Origin: Euwallacea fornicatus | Lineage: Eukaryota > Arthropoda > Insecta > Coleoptera > Curculionidae | Direction of reading: 5' to 3' | Length of the DNA: 64,000 nt | NCBI RefSeq assembly: GCF_040115645.1 | Contig: NC_089553.1 | Location: forward strand, 3,472,001 to 3,536,000 | In this document: one piece after another, positions 12,101 through 23,539 of the stretch | How positions within the stretch are numbered: position 1 is the stretch's first letter | How the letters are laid out: each line of letters opens with the position of its first letter | Made by a program: the position numbers and the translations under genes | Notes under the pieces: generated by a model | Told to the model about the DNA's origin: nothing | Database searches by the model: none | Seen by the model: the letters and a program-made list of their open reading frames with translations, nothing else

Positions 12101-12959
12101 CGGGGATAGTCCCAGAAGTGCCCGACCTAGCACTTGAAGGAAAAAATTGGAAAATTTTACGTCATTTCCCAACACAGGCCCCTTTGAGATTGGCAGCCTT
12201 GTTTCGGCAACGTTCTATGGCTTCTACATCCTGTTTATAGTAGGAAGCTTTAAACGCTTCGAAATAGGCATCAACTTCGGACTACACCTCTTCATTGTTG
12301 GAAAATCTCTTTGCATCGAGCCATTTCTTTCAAGTTTGGAAATTAGAATTAATCCGAGGGGGCTAAATCTGGCGCATAGGGCGGCTGAGGGAAAAATCGA
12401 AGCCGAGCTGATCGATTTTGGTAATCGCCATGACGGAAGTGGGGACTTGGGCGTTTTCTCGACGAAAGAAGACTTTCTTTTTTACCAAACGTGCACGCTT
12501 TTGCCTCATTTTTTCGCTCCACTGTTGTTGTAATCAATTTTTATAACGTCCTCCGTTTGTGGGTTTTGCTTTAGAGATATCGCCAATGAAAACGATCCCA
12601 CGTGTGCACCTGCAAGAACTAACGCTATCGCCTTTCCTGCAGATCCAACACGGTTTTTGCCTTCTTTGGAGCCAATTTTAATTTTTTTTTCGTCTAATGG
12701 AGGTTCCAAACCAAAATTCAATGAGGGATGAAAAAGTTGCGTAACCGACCGGGAATTTCATTAAAAAAATTTTTAAAAATGAACTTTTTTTGAAGAGTTA
12801 CTGCTCGGTCCAACATGCAGTTGTTAGGGCTCGCACGGTCGCCAACGAAGGAGCAGATTCCTCCAGTATAGAATCTAACCCCGCTTTGACGTTGGATGGA
12901 CTGCGACCTCTCAAATGAAAGCATCGAATCACGTATCGACGTTACGTTACAAACGTTAA

Positions 12960-12969
12960 CCTTAAGCTT
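12960..12969. repeat. Target-site duplication, left copy
   Basis: CCTTAAGCTT, identical to 13220-13229 on the other side of the retroposon. Confidence 0.75.
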
Positions 12970-13219
12970 GCTTTTTTTTCTTTTTTTTTTCATTTTTTTC
13001 TTTTTATTTTCCTTTTTTTTTTCTTTTTTTTTTCTTTGTTTTTTTTTGTTTTTTTTTATAGAAGGGAAAAACCTTCTAAAGGTACCCGGTCTGATGGACT
13101 GGCTACCGGGTTATGTGGGATTCACCCCCTGAAGGCGGGCGCCTACCCACTAAAAACCCACCTCTCTTCACCGTTGTTCCCTCCCCCCGAAACCGCCGAT
13201 AGGCATTGCTTCAGGGAAG
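12970..13219 (-). mobile_element. Truncated retroposon (LINE 3' end or SINE) with TSD
   Basis: A 250-bp insert interrupts mariner copy B. It is flanked by an exact 10-base direct repeat, CCTTAAGCTT (12960-12969 and 13220-13229). On the minus strand it has about 155 bp of GC-rich body with GGTGAATCCCACATAACCCG, then an A-rich tail of about 95 bp broken by single G and C residues. A body, an A-rich tail and a target duplication together mark target-primed retrotransposition. No tRNA-type A/B boxes were convincing, so a 5'-truncated non-LTR retrotransposon tail is preferred over a SINE. Confidence 0.75.
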
Positions 13220-13229
13220 CCTTAAGCTT
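13220..13229. repeat. Target-site duplication, right copy
   Basis: CCTTAAGCTT. The related truncated copy at 35.2-35.6 kb reads GGCATAAGCTTTTTGAGGTT here without an insert, which supports this point as the empty site. Confidence 0.75.
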
Positions 13230-13318
13230 TCTAAGGTTAGGTCTTTGTGATATACGCGAGTTTTCAATCAAAAATCGCCATCTATGGGCCAGATCGAGTA
13301 CTTGCGGGACTATCCTGG

Positions 13319-13984
13319 TATTCCGAGCTCCAAGTGACGGAATTCACGTTCCGTTGGTAGTTGCCGTCAAAAGCGTTGGACGTGCACAATAGTGCTAATT
13401 CTGCGGATGCTTTTGCTACTTCGTGGTCGTACAAATCCTTGGAAGAAAGGGTCCCAATCGTTGCAATTAAATGACACCGTTCAGTGAGGCAAAATGAAAA
13501 ACTCTGATGATATCACACCCATCTGAAAAATGGCGCATTCAACCAGATGCCATACGTCCTTTGCGAGCATTTACACACCATTCGCATATAAGTTCTTCGC
13601 GTGCTATTTTATACATTTCAAGTAAATTTATTGGCCGAAATGGTACAAAAGTCACGCATACTTAGCACGATAAAATTCTGTACGAGCCAACAAATCGCGA
13701 GGGTAAATTACCAGTATGATAGCCGACCTTTTGTATATGAGTTAGATTCCAGTATTAAATTGCAAAGTGTCATTTGTTATGTTCGTATTATATGCTTCGT
13801 GGAATTTTTCAAATGCCTCTGAGTCAAGTTATAGCTGGGTGCGGGCTAGAATCAATATACCGGGTGAAGTAGTTTCCACGCAAATATTTGTATTTGTCGT
13901 CTGAGGTTCAAGAGCGGAATCCATCACTTCGTCGCTGGATCTCATATCCCAATTAGCACTTGTACCAAATTTACACCCAACAGG
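13319..13984. other. No identifiable gene
   Basis: No open frame or repeat of note. The frame 13601-13822 (73 codons, plus) has no recognised motif. Confidence 0.4.
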
Positions 13985-14062
13985 TGGGCGGGGTGGTATT
14001 TAAGTACGCGACCGAACTTCGGGGGGTGATTCTTTGTATGATCCTAAGGCGAAAAGTTTGTA

Positions 14063-15732
14063 CAGGATGTTTCATATGAAGCGACACAAATGATTGTCTC
14101 CGAAACCAAATTTAAAGTCAAAAAAAGCTTCTTACAAGCACTTATGAGAGGGGTTTATTACGGGAGGGGACATGCAATGTACATGAACAAATTTGTATTC
14201 ATGTTCATTTAAAGGACATTTCAACGCCAACATTGTTTTGTTTTCATAAAACATCAACTTTTGTGCAAATTTGCAAATAGTTTAAAAAATTAAGTATTTT
14301 TTGCCGGAAAAATTTTCCTAAACTAACATAACATATGGCTCAAACTACGAAAAAAACTCACTCAAAACGAAAATTCGCAGCTTTTAGGAATCAACTCAAA
14401 ATCATAGTAAAAATTATTTTTAAACATTTATCAGTCGATCAAATGTTCAAAATGTTGACATTCCGCATAGAGATACTTCCCAACCCTCACGATAAATGAT
14501 CTCGAAACATCTCCAAGCGTTTCTTCCGTGGTTGCTTCACAAGCTGCTCTGATGCGGATTTCCATATCATCTGGAGTTGTTGAAACTTGAACGTATACTT
14601 TTTCTTTAAGATAATTCCAAATTGATAAGTCTGATGGGGTCATATCGGGTACTCTGGATGGCCAATTCACTGTACCATTACCTCCGATACATTTTTCAGG
14701 AAACTCCTATGGTTCGCGAAAGTGGATTTGTCGAAAATAAGTACATTGAAGAAAAAGTTTTAATTCAAATCTGATTTCTTTTTAAGTATAAAATTCCACT
14801 CGATTTGCGATATCGTCGCCATGTAATTTTCATGTAAGGAAAATATGATACGGATGTTACTTATTCAATTTCTAAATTTAATGCACGTTGACCCGCGAAA
14901 CGCTCCCAATCTCTAGACAACTGAAGATAACTTAAATAGGGATCACCAGCTACAACTAGCGCTGAGAAGCTATTTGGTTGCTACCACTGATGACAGTTCT
15001 TGCGTTTTTTTATTTGTCTCCAGGTTGGCATTTTCAAGAAATTTCTGGATCAGTCATTAAAAAGTTAGATGACTCGATGCTCTTCCTTCATGTAATCTTT
15101 GCACGTAAATCCGATAAGTTTCTACGCCGTGTCTGCCACTTTTTCCATAAGCTAACATCATTTAAAGTTTGTTTTCCTACGAAACTTCTCCATCTTTTTC
15201 ACTTTTAAATTTACAATTTGAGCTCAAAAACAAATGATTCATTTTGTCTTAAGGTTCCTTTGAAATTTATAAATTAATTCGATATGGAAAAAAATAATTT
15301 CGGGTCCTCTTTAATGAAAACATGTTTTTTTGTTCGTTCGATAAATGTTAAAAAGCAGTTTTTACAATGATTTTAGGTTAATTTTTCGAATTTGCGTATT
15401 TTTATTTTCCCTTAAAAATTTTTTTTCGTAATTTAGGTTATGCGTTATAGTAAGTGTGCCACTTCAAATTTTGTCGATATCTGGAAAACGAGAAGTATAG
15501 AAAAAAACTTTTCCAGCGACAAATACTTAATTTTTTACGCTCTTTGAGTGTTCCATTAAAAAAAATAAAATTGGCCTTAAAATTTCCTTGAAATGGCCTT
15601 AAGAAAAAAATTGCTTACGTCTTTTGGACGTCTCCTTTCATAACAAACACCACATATTTGTTGGACTTTTTTTTTCATTTTAAATTTGGTTTCGAAGATC
15701 ATCACTTGTGTCACTTCAAATGCAACACCTTG
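14063..15732 (-). mobile_element. DUF4817-type Tc1/mariner element with long TIRs
   Basis: Ends beginning CAGGATGTTTCATATGAAGC (left) and, reversed, CAAGGTGTTGCATTTGAAGT (right) are flanked by TA at 14061-14062 and 15733-15734. The arms match for about 120 bases, including CGAAACCAAATTTAAA in both. A decayed transposase tail lies near the left end. Much of the interior, 14.8-15.6 kb, is AT-rich and unrecognised. Confidence 0.75.
14425..14700 (-). pseudogene. DUF4817-type transposase C-terminal fragment
   Basis: The minus-strand frame 14431-14670 (79 codons) reads NWPSRVPDMTPSDLSIWNYL (usual WPPRSPDLTPLDFFLWGYL, with the last catalytic residue), then KEKVYV, a DDMEIRIRAACEA helix and the ending CQHFEHLID. 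The tail is well preserved. The HTH and the first two catalytic residues are missing. Confidence 0.75.
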
Positions 15733-16232
15733 TATAAGCCTGGTATTTCGTTTTCAAAATACAGTGTGTCAAATCCTTTTTTTTTATCCTTACATATTTA
15801 AAAAAATTCTAAACAAGAAAAAAACGTAAATTAATGTGACGTTGAAACTTGGTAACAGTTTTCAATGTAGTATTAACGAATCTCTTAAGGTAGAAATTGC
15901 TTGTCTCCTTTTGCTAGCGGCATGGACAGGGGTAACGCCGGAAATTTGAAAAAAATCAAACGAAAAAAACGCTGAGTTAAAATTAAACTTAAGCAAAAGG
16001 TACACATTTTTTTTTTTAATAAAAATATATTTAACAGTCAGTAACACAAAACTTACAATTGTTACTGAAAATGTTTATTAAGATTTTCACGAACGAAAAA
16101 TTTAAAAAAATTTGACACCCTGTATTTTGAACACAAAGCATTAGCGGAGCCATGTTCGTATAAACTTGTCATCTTCAAATAACTAAAAGAGTAACTTTTT
16201 AAAATTTGGCTGTGTCCTTAAATGACGCCCAG

Positions 16233-16673
16233 TATTATTGTCAATTCATACTATGGTTACTAAAGGTGGGCGGGGTTGAATTATCTATGTTAGAAAAAAT
16301 TTTCTATCGCACAATTAAAAAGGCACTTTTACAGCACTGCTATGATGTCAAAACAGTATCGAAATGAATAGTAAAAGTGTGTGCCTGCAATTTAGCAAAC
16401 GACTGGTAGCATTAAATTCTGTAATGTTCGATTTGCTGGTCGTGAATTGGTACGGTGCAACACATTGTATAATATAAATACATACAATTAATGTATTAAT
16501 TTTCTTTATATAATTAAAATTTATAAACAAAAATACCGATTTCTTTAAAATTCAGAGTAAATATACTACAAAACACGAAAATCACATACCCGCTGTAGAT
16601 TCATGATGACTAACCGAATACTGACTATAGGGTATAGATATCTTAACAACGTCACTAATGATACACCAGGAGT
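16233..16673. other. 3' flank of the kinase gene
   Basis: AT-rich sequence between the dual-tip element and the stop codon of the kinase gene. No clear AATAAA signal was seen on the minus strand near the stop. A 13-base direct repeat, AGGTGGGCGGGGT, occurs here near 16265 and also near 13981 on the far side of the dual-tip element. Confidence 0.4.
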
Positions 16674-18013
16674 CTATAAGTGTGTATCGGTTGTTTTCGG
16701 CTCTACTTCTTCTTTCTCCTCGTTCCTTACAATCTTATCCCTTCCGAGCACCCCAAACTCATAAGAATGGATCAACAAATCTGTCGCTCTATCTTTGAAA
16801 GATTGAGATCGCGTCGTGGTGCAAAACTTGTCCAATAGGTTCATCATTTCATCTATAGAGTTATTCTTATTCGTAGCCTCTTTCAGATCGTCCACGTAAT
16901 TCTCACGTGGTAGTAGTTTGATTTGCCACAAATAGAGCCCCAGGAAAACACCCAACAACGCATTTTCTTTCCATTCCGACAGAAGAGTGGAGTACGACAT
17001 GATCTCGTCCACCTTTTCGCCATAGTGTTCAATAACTTTTGAAAAAGTCTTGTGGTAGATTTTCAGATAATCCTCTAAAATATCCATGTCTTCTTTGGAG
17101 GCTCCCGAATAGAAGAAGTACGACAGGTCATGAATGGGGCTGCTTACTTGGGACAGTTGAAAGTCAATCAGTTTCATGTCAATTAGCTTACCGGATTCCT
17201 AAAAGCAGGGCATAATGATATTCAAGAGATAAACATGTTTGAAGAAAACCTTACCGAATATTTGAACATCATGTTATTAGACCAGCAATCGCCATGCGTA
17301 CTGCAAGTGTACTGACCGGTATAGTGGAGAGCTTTCTTAAGAGTTGTCATCGAGTATTTCGGTAGATCTTTAAGGTCCTCGTAGATAACAGATTGGTGAT
17401 CTAAAGCATCTACTGCAGAAAAAACGCATTTTTCAAAAATCTTTGTTGAACAGTCAAGAAATATGTCAAATATATTCGTAAGGCCTTCGTGGCATTTTTT
17501 AAAGGATGTATAATCCCTTTTCTTAACCAGAAACGATAAGGCGTGAAACTTGGCGTAGACTTCAAATATAAACTTTAAGTGTTCACGATCCAGGCATTTT
17601 TGTTTGTCATACAAAACGAAGCCCTGCTTCTTCAGGTTCTCCATTGCCAGATATTCTTTCCTGGGCTCGAGGCTGCTTGACAGGAGAACAGGAACGTTGT
17701 TGAATGGTATGGGCAATGGAGCAGTTTTTTGAATAGTGTCTAGTATCGGATAGATTTCCGTGTAAAAAATGACCTCGTTTTTAAATGTAGTATTGAAGTC
17801 AAAGTCTATTCCTGATGATTTTTTTATAGCAATTTGAAGAACCTGATTTGAATCTTTGTCCACAATATCTGCCATGTAGAAATGTCCCACGAATCCGTCC
17901 CCAATTTGCATATTAAAATCTATGTCCATTGCATAATTTACAAAGTTATTTAGTTTTGCCACTCCCGCCACTATACCGTTTAACTGGGATTTTAACGCAT
18001 CGGTTTGCTCCAT
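16674..18013 (-). CDS. CHK-kinase-like / EcKinase family protein, two coding exons
   Basis: Probable small-molecule kinase of the EcKinase family (PF02958, CHK kinase-like), a group including ecdysteroid 22-kinases and many insect kinases of unknown substrate. Exon 1 is 17255-18013 and exon 2 is 16674-17198. The 56-bp intron (GTAAGG...TTTTAG) is phase 0, and splicing gives 427 codons plus stop, a normal length. Visible features are a glycine-containing loop IGDGF (37-41), the likely ATP-binding Lys in IAIKK (61-65), FKNEVIFY (78-85), YLAMENLKKQGF (121-132), the Brenner motif HGDCWSNN with catalytic Asp (240-247) and the DFG-like IDFQ (264-267). All are intact. The ATG at 18013 sits in AAAATGG. 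No neighbouring family copies are present. The substrate cannot be inferred. Confidence 0.92.
17199..17254 (-). other. Intron of the kinase gene (56 bp)
   Basis: The minus strand starts GTAAGG and ends TGCTTTTAG. Removing it joins FKYS to ESGKLID in frame, which places HGDCWSNN and IDFQ at the spacing usual in the family. Reading through would end the protein shortly after the Brenner motif. Confidence 0.85.
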
Positions 18014-18107
18014 TTTCACGTACTACTTCCAACACGGTGCGACTTCGATTCACTACTCGTCGTTACTGAAATTTGAAAAAACACGTACGAAAATATCTGA
18101 TTTATCA

Positions 18108-18114
18108 CTTTATA
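18108..18114 (-). promoter_or_regulatory. Possible TATA box of the kinase gene
   Basis: TATAAAG lies on the minus strand about 95 bases upstream of the ATG. A TTTCAGTAACG further down could be an arthropod initiator or a 5'-UTR splice acceptor, but its 45-50 base distance from the TATA is too great for a standard pair. This is position-based evidence only. Confidence 0.25.
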
Positions 18115-18119
18115 TGCGA

Positions 18120-20816
18120 TTTATCGCACTCTACAAATGGCTGGTTAATTCAATAATAGTACTGTATGCTCTCAAGTTCGTCAAGGCCAAACCACTTAGC
18201 CAAACAACTTCCCATTATAACATCAACGAGTTAATAATGATGATCAAAGTTCACAGTCGCTAAGAATTAAATCATAAATATTGCGCAACTTTTGTTCGTA
18301 TGTTTTGCTTGCAATAAACGTACTTTTTCCGAACGTTTGCTATTATAGTCCGCTCTCGCGTTCATAAAACGGTCTTTATGATTCATGGATAATTATTGGG
18401 GAGCAATAATATAAATTCGTATTCTTGCGTGTCTGACGATTTCAAAACATTCGGAACACTTCTTGAGGCCTGAGGGCTCAGTTGTTCCTGCATAGGAAAG
18501 AGTCTTCGAAGTGTTATACATTGTGTCATTTGCACAGAGTGGTCGAACTTCGTGGTGCACCATTGGAATCTCAGAAACTGTAAGAGATCCGAGGCCGGTT
18601 AAGTTGGGGCAAAGTTGTACAATTTAGTGCGCAAGAAAATACCACTTTCAATCGGGAAATGTTCCCAATACTTCGGGAGACATCCAGGGAAAAAACGAAA
18701 TTTTCCATTATCGTTTTTATTATTTTTTTGAGCTCTATTTGAAAAGCGTCATTATTATGTAATTAGGTGAGAGCCGGTGTATGTTCTGCCAATCTTAAAT
18801 CCTTAAATCCCTCGGTGATAACCATGGGCGTACTTTGGCTTGAGCGCCATTAACCGCCTCTAAACCGGAGGGAAAATCCTTTTTTTGGAGATGCCGCCAA
18901 TGGGCATTGGCACCGTAAATTTTGAGCCGGCGCAGCATATTGCTGGGGATTCCCACGCCGATGAAGCATAGGGTTGGTAATTCTAATGGTGTCAAAGAGC
19001 ATTGAAGGGATGCGATAATGCTGGCCATGGGCGTCCACATGAGGGCACGTCGTACCCTCGAACTTTTTGCGATATAGATTTAAAACGAATTCTCTATAGA
19101 TTACATTAAATACAAAATTCTCGTATTGACTAGATTTGATACAGCAGTTTCACAACTATTGATTTACTGAGAAAAAGTGTAACGAACTTAATCTATAGCC
19201 ACCTACTTATCCAAATATGGCTTTTTATAATAGTCATTGTTGCTATCCACTAGTTATACGTCATAAACAATTATTTATCTTATTTATTTCGCATATTACA
19301 ATTCATTGAAAACATCTACTATACGAGCAGTAGAGTAGATGGCAACGAAGGCCAACTTATCCTAAAAGCGATAAGTGGGAGTGTGATGGGTATACGCACT
19401 TTATAATAGGGTGTTTTTGCCATATTTACTACTTTTGTTGGTTGTTGTTATACGTCATTGTTCTTATAACGGAGAAAAGATTAAAAAAAGACAAAAAGCG
19501 ATATTCGTTGAGAAATATCTCTTCAAAAACAGCCGAAATTTGTTTTTTTTTATGGATATCTCCGAAAATAGTGGTTGTCAAATGCATATTTACTACAGCA
19601 TTTTGATGGAAAAATTCCGCTTTTAAAATAAAAAAAATGGACCCAAAGAGAATGCTTTGAATAATTTTTATTACTAATAGCAATTGAAGACATAACGGTT
19701 TATTAAAAATTATATAAAAGTTGCCAAATTATGAAAAACTGAGGAAATGAGTTTTCAAATTTACTTCGTCCTTTTTTCGTGGATTCTCGAAAAGAAATTT
19801 ATAAATTTTTTCCAAGACTTCCTGAATAGTTCTGTGCAACACACTGGAGAGCTCCTTCTCCATTAAAAAACCACCCTGTATTTAGATGGCTTCCGGTGAG
19901 TTAAGTGTTATTTCGTCCTCTTATTTTGGGCGGCAATAATGTCTCACGCACAAGTACGAGTTGCTGAAGTGGTGATGTTTCACGATATTTTGATTAAAAA
20001 TAAAAAATAAATTAGTATCTCTAGATTAGTGCGGCGTGTCTGGAGGGATTTAGCTACTTTAAACAAGCATGAATGTATGGTTCTACGAAAAAATTCGAAA
20101 AACACTTGTTACAAAATGAATCAACATTATTTAAACATGATAAATCTCCTAGAAATGGGATGATATGTGTAAAATTTCATAACGATAAAAAAATCGTTGT
20201 GTGAGAAAAACTGGAGAGCAACTCTCTTGCAGCCGTGTGACGTCACTAAGTGGTATGCTTGATTTTAATTAAGTAGCGCGACAGGCAATAAATTGGGGAT
20301 TAAGGGAGAAATATGGCTTTTCCCGGTTTACATTACTTTTTCATTACATATCTATCTATTTGTTTAATTAATTGGTGTTCATGTTAGATGCGGAAGAAGG
20401 TAATTAAAAGGTAACGTGACAAATAAAACGATATTAATGGTGCCGTCATGTCACACTATAGTAAGATCTTTGTATTTAAACCTGCAAAAAACGGTAGACA
20501 GCACCAAGGTAATCTGCAGGCATCATCAGATTCTCTGCAGAATACTAAAAGCGTTTTAATAACCCTACATGAATCCTTCAAATTTTCGGTCGCAATTATC
20601 AGTCTACACATTCATAGTCTTAAATCCTTGTTCAAATCGAGCTAAATCCGAACAATAGTTACTATTTCATTCACCAAGGTTAACAATTGTATTTGTGCTA
20701 TGATGAAGTACCTCCAACCAACCACCCATGAAATCAAAATTACTTTGAATTATTAGCGGTTTTCAGAGAAAGGAGAGACGAAAACAGACATCACAAGGCG
20801 CCTTCTTGGAATTGTT
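18120..20816. other. Upstream region and intergenic sequence, no gene identified
   Basis: Mostly AT-rich. A patch at 18780-19070 has higher GC and overlapping open frames on the minus strand (for example 18850-19038) with no recognised motif; it could be an old repeat. An outward tip CCACCCTGTA ends near 19880 without a matched partner, although GGGTGTTTTT near 19409 could be a distant one. Confidence 0.4.
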
Positions 20817-22043
20817 CGAGGATGGTTCCAGGAGTACCCGGACTTACTTGCAGGTGACGATTTTTTGGTTAAAAATTTGCGTATATTACATGGATCTAAC
20901 CTTAAAAAACTTATGTTTGAAGTTTCAGGGTGCTACGTTGGTCTGTCTTGGAGATTTTGTGAACATGGAAAAAACTGGTCATGGATATTTGATTCAATAC
21001 TTTCATTTAAAGGATCTTTGTTTATTAAACATCAATGTGGAATTAGATTCTAGTCTGGAGGAATCTGGTCCTTCGTTAGCTCTAATATAAATAATGTATT
21101 GTAACATAATGGTTGGCGGAGTTTAAACACGGTCGTGCGAGCTTCCAAGACGAACTCCGTGGTGGTGGACTCGATGACGCTCCAGATCTGACTACTCTAG
21201 ATATTGTGGTGCAAATCCAGAAAATTGTACTGGGAGATGAACTGTACATTGCATTTTGATCGAATAATTGGATATAAGAAAGCTGCACGCAAGGTGGATA
21301 ATGGGATTACTCACAATTGAAGAAAAAGAGTGGCATGAGGATGTTTTAACGAACCGTTCGGCAGCAATAAATCCTAATTTTTGTGTTGACTCGTGCCCAT
21401 GGATGAAACATGGGTCCTTCATTTCACAACTGAGACGAAAGAGCAGTCAAAGTAATGGATTCAAAGGACTCCAAGGTAGGCGAAAATCGTTTCATCTGCA
21501 AGAAAGTTGATGGGGGTCAGCTTTTTAAGATGCACACCACATATTTTTTGCTGGCTGTCTCCTCAAAGGAAAAACGATAACTGGAGAGTATTATGCAAAT
21601 TTATTGCAGCGTTTGAGTGAAGAAATTAGGAAAAAGCGACCGCAGTTGACGAAAAAGGAAGTCTTCTTCTATCAAGACAACGCACCTGTCCGCACTTCCG
21701 CCATCCCGGTGGTAAAAATAATAATTAAAAAAAAATTCGTTTCGAACTTTTTTCCGCATCCACCTTATTCGCCGGATTTAGCCTTCTCAGATTATTTCTC
21801 AATTCCAAACTTGAAAAAATGGTTCGGTGGAAAGAGATTTGCCAATAATGATGATGCGCAGGCCGGGGATGATGCCTATTTGGAAGCATTCGGAGGTTCC
21901 AACTAAGAACAGAGTGTCGAAGTCATGGAACATCGCTGGAACAAGGGTGTCACTTTCAAGGGGGATTATGTTGAGAAATAACGTAAAGTTTTTGTTTTTT
22001 TTTTCTTTCAGCGTCATGCCGGGTACTTCCGGGGCTAAGCTTG
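20817..22043 (+). mobile_element. FamA mariner copy C, near full length
   Basis: The left tip CGAGGATGGTTCCAGGAGTA and reversed right tip CAAGCTTAGCCCCGGAAGTA are inverted copies of the FamA end. The 1227-bp length is close to intact mariner size. The flanking TA pairs have mutated to TT and CA. Confidence 0.8.
20920..21985 (+). pseudogene. FamA mariner transposase pseudogene, copy C
   Basis: Best-preserved FamA copy, but still broken by frameshifts. In order: HTH-linker sequence near 21120 (a decayed FKRGRTSC), KLHARWIMGLLTIEEKE (21279-21330), FCVDSCPWMKHGSFISQL with the first catalytic Asp region, then a 100-codon frame at 21604-21906. That frame contains FYQDNAPVRTS with the second Asp, PHPPYSPDLAFSDYF with the third, and LKKWFGGKRFANNDDAQAG. 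A tail (VMEHRWNKGVTFKGDYVEK) follows after a frameshift near 21906. Extra lysines from an A-run (KIIIKKKF) widen the spacing between the second and third Asp beyond the usual 34. Confidence 0.85.
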
Positions 22044-23479
22044 CACTTGTTGCAAATTAAACGTAGACGAAAAGGCGCACGCAGCTGATGTGAAAAAAGC
22101 TTTCGGAAATTTTGGGAAATCGGTAGAAATAATGTCTGAAAAAGTTAGTGTCGAGGCTAAAAGTAACGGTGAAATCGCTAGCATCAGTGGAAGCTGAAGC
22201 ATCACGAACTTCAGAACCGACGCATTGCCTTTTAAAATATTTCATCTTAATTGAAAAACAATGGTGTTATTCATTATTCGCAACGGGATATCCAGTTAAG
22301 CGACGACATTAAACGACGATAAGTACACATTTTCAGGGAAAGCAGTAATTTCTTCAATGTTTTCAGCTAAAAGATATAACCTAACCTGATTGGTATTTAT
22401 GTCGTCATAATCTCGATGCGTTCCGAACTTGTTTGCTTCTTATTTATCGCATTTTATTCACGAAATTATGGGACACAATCGCCAATACATAAAACGAACA
22501 AACTTGCGCGATATCGATCAGACTTAGCGAACTAGAAAATTATTCCTCATCCATATTTACTATAAACGTCGAATTTATTCCTTCGAGATTATCTCTCTGG
22601 GCGCATTGTGCTATTTCCCAACGAAATTTACACCATGGACTGGAGCAATAGATATCCTGCGTCGTGTTACATAGGCAGGACAGAAGGACGAGCATTCCTC
22701 AATATTTCAATGTTACATTAAATTTTAATAACTCTGCGATCCGACAACCTGAATTAATATAACTTAAATGGGGTTTTCCACGAATCTCCGTCTTATTAAC
22801 ACATTAAGTTGGCGACCAACAACTCTTCTCGAGACCCAGTCTGACATTTTTGACGTTTATTGCCGCATTAACCGAATGGGCAAACAATGTCCTTAAAAAG
22901 GCTTTCGGTGCGATTTAATATACAAATGAAATGTATTTTATGCCATTTAAGCTGTGAGTCACGGGGTGGTCAGAAATGGACGTGTTAAAATTATTTGGCA
23001 ACAACCATTTGACTTCTCGACCTACCTCGCTCTTATGAAGAAACAGTCGACGCCAGTCGTTTCTTTAAACTGCCTTTTTTATTATTGTGTTTTCGGTGCA
23101 ATTATTTTTAATAAGAAATGTTACGTACGTAACCGCCGAATTATGAATATACCAGATGCATGATGTCGGCCACGCAACGTGTGGACAGTGGCTCGCAGCT
23201 CGAACGACGCAGTCCGCATTGGAAAATACCTAACTTGCCTCGGCGGCACAATAATTATTTTGAAAAAAACCGATTTACCGAAATTAAATTAATGTGAGTG
23301 TTCCGAAAGCGCATAAATTGACATTTTACTCAGTTTGCGGCTTTTAACTAACAATAAATATTTATTTAATCTTACGCGCTATTTAACACGTGACAGCTGA
23401 AATGACGTAGTTGAGAAAGAAAAAACGGCGCAGAACGAGGGCGTCAATTTAAATTTACAAAGTCGGCATTGATTCGGCA
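22044..23479. other. No identifiable gene
   Basis: AT-rich sequence with only short chance frames. No terminal repeats or transposase motifs were recognised. Confidence 0.4.
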
Positions 23480-23539
23480 ATTGTTTTTTTAACGCGGTTT
23501 GACAGTTCAGAGCAACAATTCAATCAGTTGAGCGAAACT

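Larger units (their letters stand above)
12120..13300 (-). pseudogene. FamA mariner transposase pseudogene, copy B
   Basis: From the right end on the minus strand, an N-terminal block (QRPNLRKLKA, usual QRTNLKQLRL) is interrupted by the retroposon. It continues after it with a decayed region (12720-12990). The tail end reads RKRPSPHFRHGDYQNR followed by PQPPYAPDLAPSD with the final DDE residue, then a frame-shifted end with GDYVGK near 12165. Most of the central catalytic region, including the QDNAP block, is frame-broken or gone. Confidence 0.7.
12101..13318 (-). mobile_element. FamA mariner copy B with nested retroposon
   Basis: The tips (GGGGATAGTCCCAGAAGTGC on the left and the inverse of CAGGATAGTCCCGCAAGTAC on the right) are flanked by TA at 12099-12100 and 13319-13320. 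The total is 1218 bp, of which 250-260 bp is an inserted retroposon (12970-13219). The mariner part itself is therefore internally shortened, to about 960 bp. Confidence 0.8.
13985..16232. mobile_element. Dual-tip MITE-like element interrupted by a second element
   Basis: The right outer tip, reading inward CTGGGCGTCATTTAAGGACA, ends at 16232 next to TA. A second tip (CAGGGTGTC) lies 110 bp further in at 16122, and its partner CAGTGTGTC starts at 15762. The left outer arm is recognisable at about 13985-14062 (TGGGCGGGGTGGTATTTAAG). It is separated from its inner tip by the 1.67-kb element at 14063-15732, which is nested in the arm at a TA. Without the nested insert it would be about 575 bp and non-coding. 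The exact left boundary is uncertain. Confidence 0.55.

Noticed and set aside
18795..19040. Overlapping minus-strand frames in a GC-richer patch
   Set aside because: Two frames are open over the same bases and neither resembles a known family; more likely repeat sequence than a gene.
19408..19880. Possible MITE bounded by GGGTGTTTTT and CCACCCTGTA
   Set aside because: The tips look alike but the interior arms do not match, so the two may be unrelated ends.
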